A stretch of 64,000 nt of DNA from Marinilongibacter aquaticus (GCF_020149935.1 NZ_CP083757.1:3001501-3065500), one strand, 5' to 3'. Counted from the stretch's first letter, positions 17,147 to 26,706 are shown. Numbers and translations: made by a program. Notes: generated by a model not told the origin, from the letters alone.

Positions 17147-19282
17147 ATGAACAAAACCACAAAACCAAACTTATTGAAAAAAGCCTTGCTCTTTTTTGCG
17201 GTGCTTCTCTCTGGCCAAACTTATGCTGACGATGGGGGCAGGCTTTGGCTCAAATACGATTTGATCGCCGATCAGGCCGTGCGTGAAAATTACGCGAAAT
17301 CGTTCGATAAAATAGTCTTGCTCGAGCATTCAGAGCGGATAATTCTGGCAGCAGAAGAACTGCAAGTGGCCTTGAAAGGGCTTTTGGGCAAAGATGTACC
17401 GATTGAAGATTTTAGCGAAAGGCCGAAAGAAAAGCACAAGAATGCAATACTCTTGATGTTGGATCAGGACAATACAAAACTCGAAACAGACGGTTACGCT
17501 TTATTTTGCAAGAATGGGTTGGCCATGATTTCCGCCCAAAACGATTTGGGCGTACTTTATGGAGTTTTTGGCCTTTTGCGTAAAATACAGACCGAGCAGA
17601 CTTTGGATTGTGACGAGGTGGAAAATCCGAAAATAAGATGGCGGATGCTCAACCATTGGGACAATGCCAATGGAACCGTAGAACGCGGTTATGCCGGCTC
17701 ATCGATTTGGAAGTGGTTTGAACTGCCCGAACGCATCGATCCGCGGATTGTGCAGTATGCACGTGCCAATGCATCGATCGGGATTAATGCGGTATCTATA
17801 AATAACGTGAACGCCAGTGCACGTTTTCTTACTGCCGAATATTTAAGAAAAATAAAAGGCGTCGCCGATGTGCTGAGACCTTATGGCATCAAAGTGTTCA
17901 TTTCTGTCAATTTTAAAGCTCCCAAAACATTGGGAGGCTTGGAGACTTCAGATCCGCTCGACGAAGGAGTGAAGAACTGGTGGCAAGAAAAAACCGAAGA
18001 GATCTACAGCTACATTCCCGATTTTGGCGGCTATTTGGTGAAAGCCAATTCGGAAGGAGAACCCGGACCGCAAGATTACGGACGTACGCATGCCGATGGA
18101 GCGAACATGTTGGCGGAGGCCATGAAAGGCCACGATGGAATTGTGGTTTGGCGTGCTTTTGTGTACAATGCCGATCCCAATGGCGACCGTTTCGAAGAGG
18201 CCAACAAACAGTTCAAACCATTGGATGGGCAGTTTGACGATAAGGTCATAGTGCAAGTGAAAAATGGGCCAATTGATTTTATGCCCCGCGAACCTTTTCA
18301 TCCCATGTTTGGGCAATTCCCGAAAACACAATTGGGCATCGAATTTCAGATTACACAAGAATATCTTGGGCATGCTACGCATCTGATATACTTGGCTCCC
18401 ATGTTCAAAGAGTGTTTGGATTCCGACACCTATGCAAAGGGTAAAGGCAGTACCGTAGGGCGAGTGGTGGACGGGAGCCTCTATCAACAAAAACAAACGC
18501 TTATGGCTGGTGTAGCCAATACAGGATCGGATGCAAATTGGACGGGCCATCCCTTTGGGCAGGCCAATTGGTATGCTTTTGGGCGTTTGGCTTGGGATCA
18601 TACCCTTTCAGCTGAGCAGATTGCCCAAGAATGGACGGGCATGACCCTGACAAACAAGAAAAATCCCGAAAAGGAAATTGTGGATATCATGATGGCTTCA
18701 TTGCCCACGTATATCAATTATACCTACCCCTTGGGCTTGCACCATATGATGGGCGAGGGACATCATTACGGTCCGCAACCTTGGCTGGCTAAAAGCGGAA
18801 GGCCAGATTGGACTTCGGTATACTATCACCGAGCAGGAAAGGATGGCATAGGGTTTGACCGCAGTGGCGGAATGAGCAAGGCGTTGAAACTGTACGCTCC
18901 CGAAGTCCAAAAGAAATGGGGCAACCCTGCCACTTGCGACCTGAACTATTTGATGTGGTTTCACCATTTACCTTGGAATTATAAGCTGACCACAGGACGA
19001 ACGCTTTGGGACGAATTGATGACACGCTATTATTTGGGCGTAGAGCAAGTGAAAGATTTTGAAAACCGTTGGCATAATTTGAAAGGGCAGATCGACAATG
19101 CATTTTACGAGAATGTAAACAGTCGGTTGAAAATTCAGGAAAGGGAAGCGAAATGGTGGCGAGATGCCTGCTATTTGTATTTTGAACAATTTTCAGGCTT
19201 GCCTTTGCCCAAGGGATTACAGCCCCCCAAAAGAACATTGGAAGAGGTGAAGGCTTTGGAAAAAGTATATCATCTGAGATAG
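17147..19282 (+). CDS. GH67 alpha-glucuronidase (exported)
   Basis: It removes glucuronic or 4-O-methyl-glucuronic acid from the non-reducing end of xylo-oligosaccharides. The 711 residues match the GH67 length of about 680-730. A signal peptide (to about residue 26, LLSGQTYA) directs export, probably to the periplasm. Residues about 30-150 form the N-terminal domain, followed by a TIM barrel. The catalytic acid lies in SEGEPGPQDYG (Glu303). The paired carboxylates lie in GPIDFMPREP (Asp377) and TQEYLG (Glu405), 28 apart as in characterised members. The frame continues upstream into the CE15 gene; ATG 17147 is chosen because the signal peptide follows it. Confidence 0.95.
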   Translation: MNKTTKPNLLKKALLFFAVLLSGQTYADDGGRLWLKYDLIADQAVRENYAKSFDKIVLLEHSERIILAAEELQVALKGLLGKDVPIEDFSERPKEKHKNAILLMLDQDNTKLETDGYALFCKNGLAMISAQNDLGVLYGVFGLLRKIQTEQTLDCDEVENPKIRWRMLNHWDNANGTVERGYAGSSIWKWFELPERIDPRIVQYARANASIGINAVSINNVNASARFLTAEYLRKIKGVADVLRPYGIKVFISVNFKAPKTLGGLETSDPLDEGVKNWWQEKTEEIYSYIPDFGGYLVKANSEGEPGPQDYGRTHADGANMLAEAMKGHDGIVVWRAFVYNADPNGDRFEEANKQFKPLDGQFDDKVIVQVKNGPIDFMPREPFHPMFGQFPKTQLGIEFQITQEYLGHATHLIYLAPMFKECLDSDTYAKGKGSTVGRVVDGSLYQQKQTLMAGVANTGSDANWTGHPFGQANWYAFGRLAWDHTLSAEQIAQEWTGMTLTNKKNPEKEIVDIMMASLPTYINYTYPLGLHHMMGEGHHYGPQPWLAKSGRPDWTSVYYHRAGKDGIGFDRSGGMSKALKLYAPEVQKKWGNPATCDLNYLMWFHHLPWNYKLTTGRTLWDELMTRYYLGVEQVKDFENRWHNLKGQIDNAFYENVNSRLKIQEREAKWWRDACYLYFEQFSGLPLPKGLQPPKRTLEEVKALEKVYHLR

Positions 19283-19305
19283 ATTTTTAACTAAAAGAAA
19301 AAAAC

Positions 19306-20061
19306 GTGAGTATATTTTCATTGGAAGGGAAATTGGCACTTGTTACAGGTGGTGGAACCGGCATCGGTTTGGCCATCACCAGAGCCTTTGTGGCGGCAGG
19401 GGCCGAGGTTGTAATTACAGGCAGAAGAGAGCAGGTTTTAGCCGAAACCGCAGAAGATTTGGGTGAAAAAGTGCACTATCGTGTGAATGACGTATGTGAG
19501 GTCGAGAGCCTTCCTGCCTTGGTCGAAGACATTGAAAAGAATATAGGCGAAATCGATATTCTGGTGAACAATGCAGGCATCAATCAAAAGAAGCCCGCTT
19601 TGGAGGTTACTGATGAAGAATTCGACCGCATAATTAAAACAAACTTATACGGCGTTTTTGCCCTTACTCGCGAGGTGGGCAAATGCATGACGGCCCGCAA
19701 AAGAGGTTCGGTTATCATGATTTCAAGTATGTCGGCTTATTATGGAATCGACCGTGTTGTCTCTTATACGGCTTCGAAAACAGGAGTGGAAGGCCTAACA
19801 ATGGCTTTTTCTTCGGAATTTGGAAAGGACAATGTGCGTGTGAACGCCATCGCTCCCGGCTTTATCGAAACGGCGATGATGCTGAAAGCAATGGATAGCG
19901 ATCCTGCCCGCAAAATGAAAGCTTTTGATAAAATTCATTTGCAGCGTTGGGGCCAGATCGATGATGTGGCCCATGCGGCTGTTTTTTTGGCTTCGGATGC
20001 CAGTGCGTATATCACTTCGGTTTCTCTGCCTGTGGATGGCGGAAACAGCAAAGGTTTCTAA
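19306..20061 (+). CDS. SDR oxidoreductase, probable mannonate/fructuronate oxidoreductase
   Basis: A 251-residue classical short-chain dehydrogenase. It shows the NAD(P)-binding TGGGTGIG near residue 15, VNNAG at about 88, the catalytic Ser (MISSMS) and YTASK with catalytic Tyr and Lys, and ends in PVDGGNSKGF. By sequence alone it resembles gluconate 5-dehydrogenase and KduD-like enzymes. Because it is the last gene of the uxuA-CE15-GH67 run, 23 bases after GH67, the best inference is D-mannonate oxidoreductase (the UxuB role, as for the SDR-type enzyme of Bacillus), supplying UxuA. Translation starts at GTG 19306. A KduD-type reaction remains possible. Confidence 0.75.
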   Translation: MSIFSLEGKLALVTGGGTGIGLAITRAFVAAGAEVVITGRREQVLAETAEDLGEKVHYRVNDVCEVESLPALVEDIEKNIGEIDILVNNAGINQKKPALEVTDEEFDRIIKTNLYGVFALTREVGKCMTARKRGSVIMISSMSAYYGIDRVVSYTASKTGVEGLTMAFSSEFGKDNVRVNAIAPGFIETAMMLKAMDSDPARKMKAFDKIHLQRWGQIDDVAHAAVFLASDASAYITSVSLPVDGGNSKGF

Positions 20062-20070
20062 AGATAGGAG

Positions 20071-20105
20071 GTGTTGGCATTTCGTCAAAAAACGGGTGCC
20101 AACAC
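20071..20105. terminator. Hairpin between convergent SDR and helicase genes
   Basis: GTGTTGGCA and TGCCAACAC form a perfect 9-base stem with a 17-base loop, in the 53-base gap between two convergent genes. No T-run follows on either strand, so it may act as a 3'-end stabiliser rather than a classical intrinsic terminator. Confidence 0.35.
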
Positions 20106-20114
20106 GACCGGGCA

Positions 20115-21383
20115 TTATTCGGGTTTACTTTTCGGCTTTGGCCCCTTTTTGTTTCTGGGCGAGCCCTTTTTCCTGAATGGCTTTTTGCCCCCTTTTCGGA
20201 AAGGCTTTTTTCCGGCCGTTGTTTTTTTCTGAGGGCTGTATTCCGGCGTTTCGCCCAATTCGCTGGGGACTTCCTTTTTAGGAATGTCTGTGCCGATCAG
20301 GCTCTCGATACGAAAGAATTTTCTTTGGTCTCTAGGGTTGATCAGCGTAATGGCGGTACCTGCGGTGCCTGCTCGTGCGGTACGCCCTATACGATGCACA
20401 TAATCTTCAGGGTCGCCTGGGCAATCGTAGTTGATTACCAGATCGATACCCGTTACATCTATGCCTCTCGAAATGATATCCGTACCAATTAAAACGCGGA
20501 CTTTGTTGGCCTTGAACTGATTCATCAAGTCTTCGCGTGCGGTTTGCTCCAAATCCGAATGAAAACCTTTGGCTTCCAACCCAATTTTACGCAGTTCCTT
20601 TTCAATTTCCTTTACGCTTTCGCGTGAAGAGGCAAACACGATAATGCTTTTGTAATTGCTGTCTTTCAAAAGGCTGGTCAGTAGCGGAAGCTTTTGCTGG
20701 TCGTAAAGCACATAGGCTTGCTGGTCAATGCCTTCCGCGGGTTTTGAAATGGCGATATTGATCTGATCCGGCTCACTCAAAATTTTCCGAGCCAATTGGC
20801 GGATTTCAGGTGGCATTGTGGCCGAAAAGAGCAGTGTTTGTCGTTTTTCGGGCAAATAGGAGATAATTCGGAGGATGTCGCCCAAGAAACCCATATCCAA
20901 CATACGATCCGCTTCATCCAAAATCAGGTGCTGGAGCTTACTGAAATCGGTTTTGTTTGAATTGAGCAAAGAAATCAATCTTCCCGGTGTGGCAATCACA
21001 ATATCTGCTCCCGCTTCCAAGGCTCTTTTCTGCGTTACAAAAGTTTCGCCATCGCCGCCGCCATAAACGGGTATCGAGCTCACGCCGGTGAAATACGAGA
21101 GGCCTTCAACTTGCTGATCGATTTGAATTGCCAATTCGCGGGTAGGGGCAATAATCAGGGTATTGAGATGCCTTTCATTTTCGGGCAACTGTACAATTTT
21201 ATGTAAAACCGGAAGAAGAAAAGCCGCAGTTTTTCCTGTTCCCGTTTGAGCACAGGCAATAAGGTCTTTGTTTGCAATAATTTTGGGAATGGCAAATTCC
21301 TGAATTGGCGTCGCATTTTCGAAGCCAATGGCGTCAAGCCCTTCAATCAGTTTGTCGTCAAGTGTTAATTCTCTAAAATCCAA
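20115..21383 (-). CDS. DEAD-box RNA helicase, RhlE-like
   Basis: An ATP-dependent RNA helicase of 422 residues with the full motif set: Q motif NATPIQEFAIP, Walker A AQTGTGKT, PTRELA, TPGRL, DEAD in LDEADRMLDMGF, SAT, RGIDV and HRIGRTARAG. The C-terminal about 50 residues are very basic (KPFRKGGKKPFRKKGSPRNK), an RNA-binding tail as in RhlE and related helicases. It probably works in ribosome assembly or RNA turnover, often with cold adaptation. Translation seems to start at TTG 21383, which gives the expected N-terminus MDFRELTLDDKL. The gene converges on the SDR gene and diverges from purH. Confidence 0.93.
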   Translation of the reverse strand: MDFRELTLDDKLIEGLDAIGFENATPIQEFAIPKIIANKDLIACAQTGTGKTAAFLLPVLHKIVQLPENERHLNTLIIAPTRELAIQIDQQVEGLSYFTGVSSIPVYGGGDGETFVTQKRALEAGADIVIATPGRLISLLNSNKTDFSKLQHLILDEADRMLDMGFLGDILRIISYLPEKRQTLLFSATMPPEIRQLARKILSEPDQINIAISKPAEGIDQQAYVLYDQQKLPLLTSLLKDSNYKSIIVFASSRESVKEIEKELRKIGLEAKGFHSDLEQTAREDLMNQFKANKVRVLIGTDIISRGIDVTGIDLVINYDCPGDPEDYVHRIGRTARAGTAGTAITLINPRDQRKFFRIESLIGTDIPKKEVPSELGETPEYSPQKKTTAGKKPFRKGGKKPFRKKGSPRNKKGPKPKSKPE

Positions 21384-21533
21384 GTGGTCGAGTTTTGATG
21401 GATGATATGTTCTCTGTACGAAAATAGGACATCGAATTGTTTATTCAATACCGCTTACGGGTTTTCTCGTATGCTTGCGTGTATTCAATTGCATACTCAT
21501 GGGCAATTTCCTGTATTTTAAATTCAAATGCAT

Positions 21534-21541
21534 TATTTTTG
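21534..21541 (+). promoter_or_regulatory. Candidate purH -7 promoter element
   Basis: TATTTTTG matches TAnnTTTG exactly and lies 39 bases before the purH start. No TTTG -33 box is found at the usual distance; TTTC at 21507-21510 is the nearest. Confidence 0.45.
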
Positions 21542-21579
21542 CGGTTTGATTTACATTCAATAAGAAACGAACCTTCGAA

Positions 21580-23094
21580 ATGGCCAAAAAAATTCAATCG
21601 GCACTGATTTCTGTTTTTTACAAAGACGGTCTGGACAAAATAGCAAAGCTTTTGCACGAAAACGATGTACAGATTTACTCTACAGGAGGAACCCAAACAT
21701 TCATCGAGGATTTGGGCATTCCGGTTACCGCAGTAGAAGACCTGACATCCTATCCTTCTATTTTTGGTGGCAGAGTGAAAACCCTGCATCCCAAAATTTT
21801 CGGTGGGATTTTGCACAGACGTGAAAATGAAGGTGATGTGAAAACCGCTGCCGAAATGGAAATCCCCGCGATCGATTTGGTCATTGTGGATCTTTATCCT
21901 TTCGAAGAAACAGTGGCTTCGGGAGCCTCGGAAGACGATATCATTGAGAAAATTGACATTGGTGGCATCGCTTTGATTCGCGGTGCGGCCAAGAATTTCC
22001 AAGATGTGTTGATCGTTTCTTCTCGCAATCAGTACGATGAAGTGTTCGATATACTTTCTGAAAAAGAGTGCGGTACAGATTTGGAAGACCGCAAACGTTT
22101 TGCGATGAAAGCTTTTGGAGTGAGCTCGCATTATGATTCGGCAATCCATGCCTATTTCGCAGGCGACGAAAATGGAGGCAACTTCAGAGCGGCAGAAAGA
22201 AAAACATTACGATACGGCGAAAATCCGCACCAATCGGCCACTTTCTATGGCGATTTGGATGCGATGTTCAAACAGATTCACGGAAAAGAATTGTCGTACA
22301 ACAACCTTGTGGATGCCGATGCCGCTGTGCGTTTGATCGACGAGTTCGATACGCTCACTTTTGTGATTATGAAACACAACAACGCCTGTGGCGTGGCTTC
22401 GGCAGAAACGGCTGTGGAAGCGTATAAAAATGCTCTTTCTTGCGATCCGGTTTCGGCTTTTGGTGGTGTGATCAGCACAAACACCACGGTAGACAAAGCT
22501 ACGGCGGAGGAAATGCATTCGTTGTTTTTCGAAATTTTGATCGCTCCAGCATTTGAGCCTGAAGCTTTGGAAATCTTGACCAAAAAGAAAGACCGCAGGT
22601 TGTTGATCAGAAAAGAACTCGAGACATCAAAAAAACAGTTCAGAACACTTTTGAACGGTGTGCTTGAGCAGGATAAAGACTTGGCAATCGAGAAAGCGGC
22701 AGATTTTAAGCCCGCCACGAACAGAAAGCCTAGTGTAGAGGAAGAGAAAGCTTTAGAATTTGCCTTGAAAATTTGTAAGCACTTGAAATCGAACAATGTG
22801 GTTTTGGCGAAAGACGGACAATTGTTGGCCAGTGGAGTAGGCCAAACCTCGCGTGTAGATGCTTTGAAACAAGCGATTGAAAAAGCCAAAGAATTTGGTT
22901 TTGACTTGAACGGAGCCGTGATGGCATCTGAAGCCTTTTTCCCTTTCCCCGATTGCGTGGAAATTGCTCATGCCGCAGGCATCACGGCAGTGGTGCAGCC
23001 AGGAGGTTCCATTCGTGATCAGTTGTCTGTTGATTTCTGCAATGAAAACGAAGTGGCCATGGTCATGACGGGTGTACGCCATTTCTTGCACTAA
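21580..23094 (+). CDS. purH: Bifunctional AICAR formyltransferase / IMP cyclohydrolase
   Basis: PurH performs the last two steps of IMP synthesis: formylation of AICAR with 10-formyltetrahydrofolate, then ring closure. The 504 residues fit the family. The N-terminal MGS-like cyclohydrolase domain shows IYSTGGTQTFIED, DLTSYPSIFGGRVKTLHPKI and VDLYPFEE. The C-terminal formyltransferase domain shows LRYGENPHQSA, KHNNACGVAS, SCDPVSAFGG and FPFPDCVEIAHAAGI. It is a cytosolic dimer. It is preceded by a good -7 box and followed by a strong terminator, so it is probably a single-gene transcript. PurU in the same window also acts on 10-formyltetrahydrofolate. Confidence 0.97.
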   Translation: MAKKIQSALISVFYKDGLDKIAKLLHENDVQIYSTGGTQTFIEDLGIPVTAVEDLTSYPSIFGGRVKTLHPKIFGGILHRRENEGDVKTAAEMEIPAIDLVIVDLYPFEETVASGASEDDIIEKIDIGGIALIRGAAKNFQDVLIVSSRNQYDEVFDILSEKECGTDLEDRKRFAMKAFGVSSHYDSAIHAYFAGDENGGNFRAAERKTLRYGENPHQSATFYGDLDAMFKQIHGKELSYNNLVDADAAVRLIDEFDTLTFVIMKHNNACGVASAETAVEAYKNALSCDPVSAFGGVISTNTTVDKATAEEMHSLFFEILIAPAFEPEALEILTKKKDRRLLIRKELETSKKQFRTLLNGVLEQDKDLAIEKAADFKPATNRKPSVEEEKALEFALKICKHLKSNNVVLAKDGQLLASGVGQTSRVDALKQAIEKAKEFGFDLNGAVMASEAFFPFPDCVEIAHAAGITAVVQPGGSIRDQLSVDFCNENEVAMVMTGVRHFLH

Positions 23095-23118
23095 GAAAAA
23101 CCTGAAATAAGAAAGAGG

Positions 23119-23149
23119 AAAGGCTTGGTTTTGAACCGGGCCTTTTTTT
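23119..23149 (+). terminator. Intrinsic terminator of purH
   Basis: A 12-pair stem, AAAGGCTTGGTT with AACCGGGCCTTT (two G-U pairs), closes a TTG loop. The T-run extends four bases beyond the stem. It begins 25 bases after the purH stop. Confidence 0.85.
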
Positions 23150-23221
23150 GTTGGTTTTGGTTAAAATAAATGAAGCGTTCTTTGACTTCCGTTTGAATTT
23201 GTAAATTCGATCCACAAAAAA

Positions 23222-24379
23222 ATGTGCATGAAATACAGTTCGATCCTCCTGTTCATAATCTTCTCATTTTCGGGTAAAGCCCAAGTCGACTGGCAAAAGA
23301 GCTATGGCGAAGCCCAAAGTAAAGCCGTTGAAGAAGGAAAGAAAGTGCTTGTGGAATGCTATCATCCCGAATGTTCGCATTGTCAGGCCTTCAATGCAAA
23401 CCTCGAATTGACAGAGGTTTACTCAAAAATAAACGAAGAATTTGTAGGCTACCGCATCGATTTAAGTGCCGCCGAAGATGTGAAAGTCTTAGACAGTTTG
23501 GGCATTCATGTGCAATCCTATCCCGTGCTTTTGTTTTATTCTTCCAAAGGCGATTTCTACAATTTTTTAGAGCCTTCTGCAGAAGACGCAAGCCTGTTTT
23601 TGCGGCAATTGCATGAAGTGAAAAATCAGGATGTGCGAACTGTGGCGTCTTCGAGCATCAACGGACTTGGCCGAAAAGCCCAATATTATATGTTGCTCGA
23701 CGACATGCCGAATAACAATGCGATGGCCGATGCGATGGCTCAGGAATTGGGCGAAGCAAACCTGAACAGTCAGTTGTCGTGGTTTCTGTTCAAGCGTTGC
23801 GTGCTGTCGATTGACAATACCCTGTTTCGTTATTGGATTGATCACCAAAAAGAAGCGGAGGCTTTCGAAGGCACCAAGGGTATTGAGAACACTTTTTATA
23901 GCAAATTTTACAATATGCGGCGGGCATTGCTGAAGAGCAAAGCCGTGAAAATGGAGGCTGTCGACGATTTGAAGAGCACCTTGGAAAAGCTTGGCAGCGA
24001 TGAAAAAAAACGTGTGCTGATGTCGTGGGATGCCGAATTGCTGTATTATTTTCAACAAGGCTTGACGGACAAAGCACAGGATTACTGCAATTATATGCTT
24101 CAACTTTTTCCAGAGCCCGTTTCGTATCTGACCATTTACCAGTTCATCAATTTGCACACCGATTCCAGAAATTACTTTGATTGGTTTAAGGCACAAGAAG
24201 AAAAAGTGCAGGCGGGTTTGAAAAATGCGAACGAGCGAAAAATATATTTTGAAGAATCGGCCAAGTTCTATGGCCAATCGGGCGATAAATCGCAATGCCG
24301 CAACTTGCTGAATAAAGCCAAAGACAATGGCTTGCCCGAAAATAAAGTATTGGAAATCACCCAAAATTTCTGTCTTTAA
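23222..24379 (+). CDS. Exported thioredoxin-like protein
   Basis: A 385-residue protein with a signal peptide (to about residue 21, FSFSGKAQ), then a thioredoxin-like domain. VLVECYHPECSHCQAF holds a CxxC pair (Cys51, Cys54), and VQSYPVLLFYSSKG supplies the cis-proline segment. The C-terminal about 250 residues are helical without a recognised family and could form a TPR-like scaffold. It is probably a periplasmic thiol-disulfide protein or a thioredoxin-fold protein that reduces or isomerises substrates; the partner is unknown. A second ATG at 23228 would trim two residues. It sits alone between purH and the beta-CASP nuclease. Confidence 0.8.
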   Translation: MCMKYSSILLFIIFSFSGKAQVDWQKSYGEAQSKAVEEGKKVLVECYHPECSHCQAFNANLELTEVYSKINEEFVGYRIDLSAAEDVKVLDSLGIHVQSYPVLLFYSSKGDFYNFLEPSAEDASLFLRQLHEVKNQDVRTVASSSINGLGRKAQYYMLLDDMPNNNAMADAMAQELGEANLNSQLSWFLFKRCVLSIDNTLFRYWIDHQKEAEAFEGTKGIENTFYSKFYNMRRALLKSKAVKMEAVDDLKSTLEKLGSDEKKRVLMSWDAELLYYFQQGLTDKAQDYCNYMLQLFPEPVSYLTIYQFINLHTDSRNYFDWFKAQEEKVQAGLKNANERKIYFEESAKFYGQSGDKSQCRNLLNKAKDNGLPENKVLEITQNFCL

Positions 24380-24429
24380 TCATAAATTGATCTTGTAGTT
24401 TCACTACGGATTATCGTAACTTTAAATCT

Positions 24430-25824
24430 ATGCGAGTACAATTTTACGGAGCTGCACAACGCGTGACAGGCAGCAAACACCTATTAACCAGCCAATACGG
24501 CACGAAAGTACTGTTGGATTGCGGACTTTTTCAAGGGATAGGCACCACAGAACTGAATCAGGAATTTGGCTTTTCGGCGAGAGAAGTGAATCATGTGATT
24601 CTTTCCCATGCCCATATCGATCATTCGGGGCTTTTGCCCAGATTGGTGCGACAGGGTTTTAATGGCACGATTTTCTGCACGCCTGCCACCAAATCACTTT
24701 GCGAAATCATGCTGTTGGATTCGGCCAGAATTCAAGAAAGTGATTTGAAATGGGTAAATCAGAGAAGAAAGAAAAGAGGCGAGGAGTTGATAGACCCGCT
24801 TTACGAAGAAGAAGATGCTCAAAAGGCTTTGGACTTGATGCAGACTGTCGGTTACCATAAACCGTACGAAATCGAAGAAGGCTTTCATTTCAGTTTTTAT
24901 GAGGCCGGACATATTTTGGGTAGTGCCGGGGTATTCGTCGAATTTGAAGAAAAACAGGAAAGGAAAACCTTGTTTTTTACTGGAGATATTGGCCGAAGGG
25001 CCGACAAGATTTTACGTTCGCCAGAGCCTTTCCCACAGTCGGATTATATTATTTCTGAATCGACATATGGCGATAAACTGCACACGCCCGAGCCGGATGT
25101 GAAAGCCCATTTGCTGCGTATTGTACGCAAAACTTGTGTAGAAAATGCAGGGAAACTGATCATTCCCGCTTTTTCTGTGGATCGTACGCAAGAGCTGATC
25201 TATGCGTTGGATGTGCTCTCGAGCGAAGGGAAATTGCCCAAAATTCCGGTGTACATCGACAGCCCTTTGTCGGTGAAAGCAACCATGGTGATGCGGAATC
25301 ACGAAGAAGAGTTCAACGAGGAAATATTGGATTACATCAAAAAAGATGGAGATGCCTTTGGTTTTGATAACCTGAACTACATTACAAAAGTGGAAGACAG
25401 CAAGGCGATAAACAATTACAAAACGCCCTGTGTCATTATTTCGGCATCGGGTATGGCCGAAGCGGGAAGAATAAAGCACCACATAAAAAACAACTGCGAG
25501 GATTCCCGAAATACCATTTTGATTGTCGGCTATTGCTCACCGAGTTCATTGGGTTATCAGATCAAAAACAAGGCTGAGAAAATCCGTGTTTTTGGTGAAG
25601 ACCTTGAGCTGAATGCCAATGTGGAAGTAATGGATTCTTTTTCGGCCCACGGCGATTACGAAGAGATTATCGATTACCTAAAGTGCCAAGAGGCCAGTAA
25701 AGTGAAAACCTTGTTTTTGGTGCATGGAGAAATTGAAACGCAGCGAATTTTCAAGGATAAATTGCATGCCGAAGGTTTCAACAATGTAGAAATCCCCAGC
25801 CAGGGACAAGGCTTTGAATTGTAA
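24430..25824 (+). CDS. Beta-CASP metallo-beta-lactamase RNA nuclease
   Basis: A 464-residue cytosolic protein of the CPSF73-like group. The zinc-binding HAHIDHSG lies near residue 60, a further His in EAGHILGSAG and the Asp in FTGDIGR. The beta-CASP insertion follows (YGDKLH, FSVDRTQELIY, YIDSPLSVKAT). Then come ISASGMAEAGRIKHH, SFSAHGDYEE and FLVHGE, which complete the active site. Relatives cleave or trim RNA in bacteria and archaea. No partner gene is adjacent, and the GH16 gene 14 bases downstream seems functionally unrelated. The target RNAs are unknown. Confidence 0.9.
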   Translation: MRVQFYGAAQRVTGSKHLLTSQYGTKVLLDCGLFQGIGTTELNQEFGFSAREVNHVILSHAHIDHSGLLPRLVRQGFNGTIFCTPATKSLCEIMLLDSARIQESDLKWVNQRRKKRGEELIDPLYEEEDAQKALDLMQTVGYHKPYEIEEGFHFSFYEAGHILGSAGVFVEFEEKQERKTLFFTGDIGRRADKILRSPEPFPQSDYIISESTYGDKLHTPEPDVKAHLLRIVRKTCVENAGKLIIPAFSVDRTQELIYALDVLSSEGKLPKIPVYIDSPLSVKATMVMRNHEEEFNEEILDYIKKDGDAFGFDNLNYITKVEDSKAINNYKTPCVIISASGMAEAGRIKHHIKNNCEDSRNTILIVGYCSPSSLGYQIKNKAEKIRVFGEDLELNANVEVMDSFSAHGDYEEIIDYLKCQEASKVKTLFLVHGEIETQRIFKDKLHAEGFNNVEIPSQGQGFEL

Positions 25825-25838
25825 ATTTTTTAGTAGTC

Positions 25839-26642
25839 ATGATAAAATACACCTGTCTATCCATTCTGGCTTTCGGGGCAGTTTTTTCAAGCTGTTCGAA
25901 GCAAGAAAGTAAAACGACTGAACGCAAACTCGTCTGGAGTGATGAATTTGAAGAAGAAGGTTTGCCCGATTCTACCAAGTGGGCGTACAAGGTAGGCGGA
26001 AACGGTTGGGGAAATAATGAGCTGGAATATTATACTGAAGCCGACAGTGATAATGCCTTTGTGAAAGAGGGCATTTTGCACATAAGGGCTGTAAAGGAAG
26101 AAAAGGAAGGAAATGACTACACTTCGGCACGTTTGGTTACACAGGGCAAAGCCGAATGGACATACGGTAAGTTCGAAGTGCGAGCGAAATTGCCCAAAGG
26201 GCGTGGGCTATGGCCGGCCATTTGGATGCTCGGCAAGGATATTGAGAGCAAGGGCTGGCCTTTGTGTGGTGAAATCGATATCATGGAAAATGTGGGCTAC
26301 GATCTGGATACTCTGGTTGGAACGATTCATTGCCAGGCCTTCAATCATGTAAAAGGAACCCAAAAATCGAAAAAGGTTTTTATTGACAAGCCAGCAGATG
26401 AATTTCATGTCTATGCGATCGACTGGACAAAAGATAAAATCGACTTTTTGCTGGACGACAAGGTGTATTATACTGTAGAAAACACGTACAATACAGAGGA
26501 AGAATGGCCCTTCAACAAACCTTTTTACCTCATTCTCAATGTAGCCGTAGGCGGAAACTGGGGTGGACAAAAAGGGGTAGACGATACCGTTTTTCCCCAG
26601 AGCATGGAGGTTGATTGGGTACGCGTTTGGCAGAAAGAATAA
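25839..26642 (+). CDS. GH16 glycoside hydrolase, lipoprotein
   Basis: A 267-residue lipoprotein with signal and lipobox (AVFSSC, Cys19). The GH16 jelly-roll domain includes KLVWSDEFEEEGLPDSTKW, GLWPAIWMLG and the catalytic GEIDIMENVG (Glu145, Asp147, Glu150), the ExDxxE form found in beta-1,3-glucanases and agarases. The C-terminal WPFNKPFYLILNVAVGGNWGG is closest in style to laminarinases (beta-1,3- and beta-1,3-1,4-glucanases). It would act at the cell surface or in the periplasm on beta-glucans. It stands alone, 14 bases after the beta-CASP nuclease gene, with no SusCD or other enzyme beside it. Confidence 0.9.
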   Translation: MIKYTCLSILAFGAVFSSCSKQESKTTERKLVWSDEFEEEGLPDSTKWAYKVGGNGWGNNELEYYTEADSDNAFVKEGILHIRAVKEEKEGNDYTSARLVTQGKAEWTYGKFEVRAKLPKGRGLWPAIWMLGKDIESKGWPLCGEIDIMENVGYDLDTLVGTIHCQAFNHVKGTQKSKKVFIDKPADEFHVYAIDWTKDKIDFLLDDKVYYTVENTYNTEEEWPFNKPFYLILNVAVGGNWGGQKGVDDTVFPQSMEVDWVRVWQKE

Positions 26643-26706
26643 GCCGAAACAATGCATATTTTGCACAGGCTAGGATATAAATTGGCCTGTGCAAAATGGC
26701 GGGGTA

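Noticed and set aside
20071-20105. Reading the 9-base stem as a riboswitch or attachment site
   Set aside because: A simple hairpin between convergent genes with no direct repeat, integrase or conserved aptamer pattern.
23185-23221. Promoter TAAATTCG before the thioredoxin-like gene
   Set aside because: One mismatch in the TTTG part and no independent support; left out of the promoter list.
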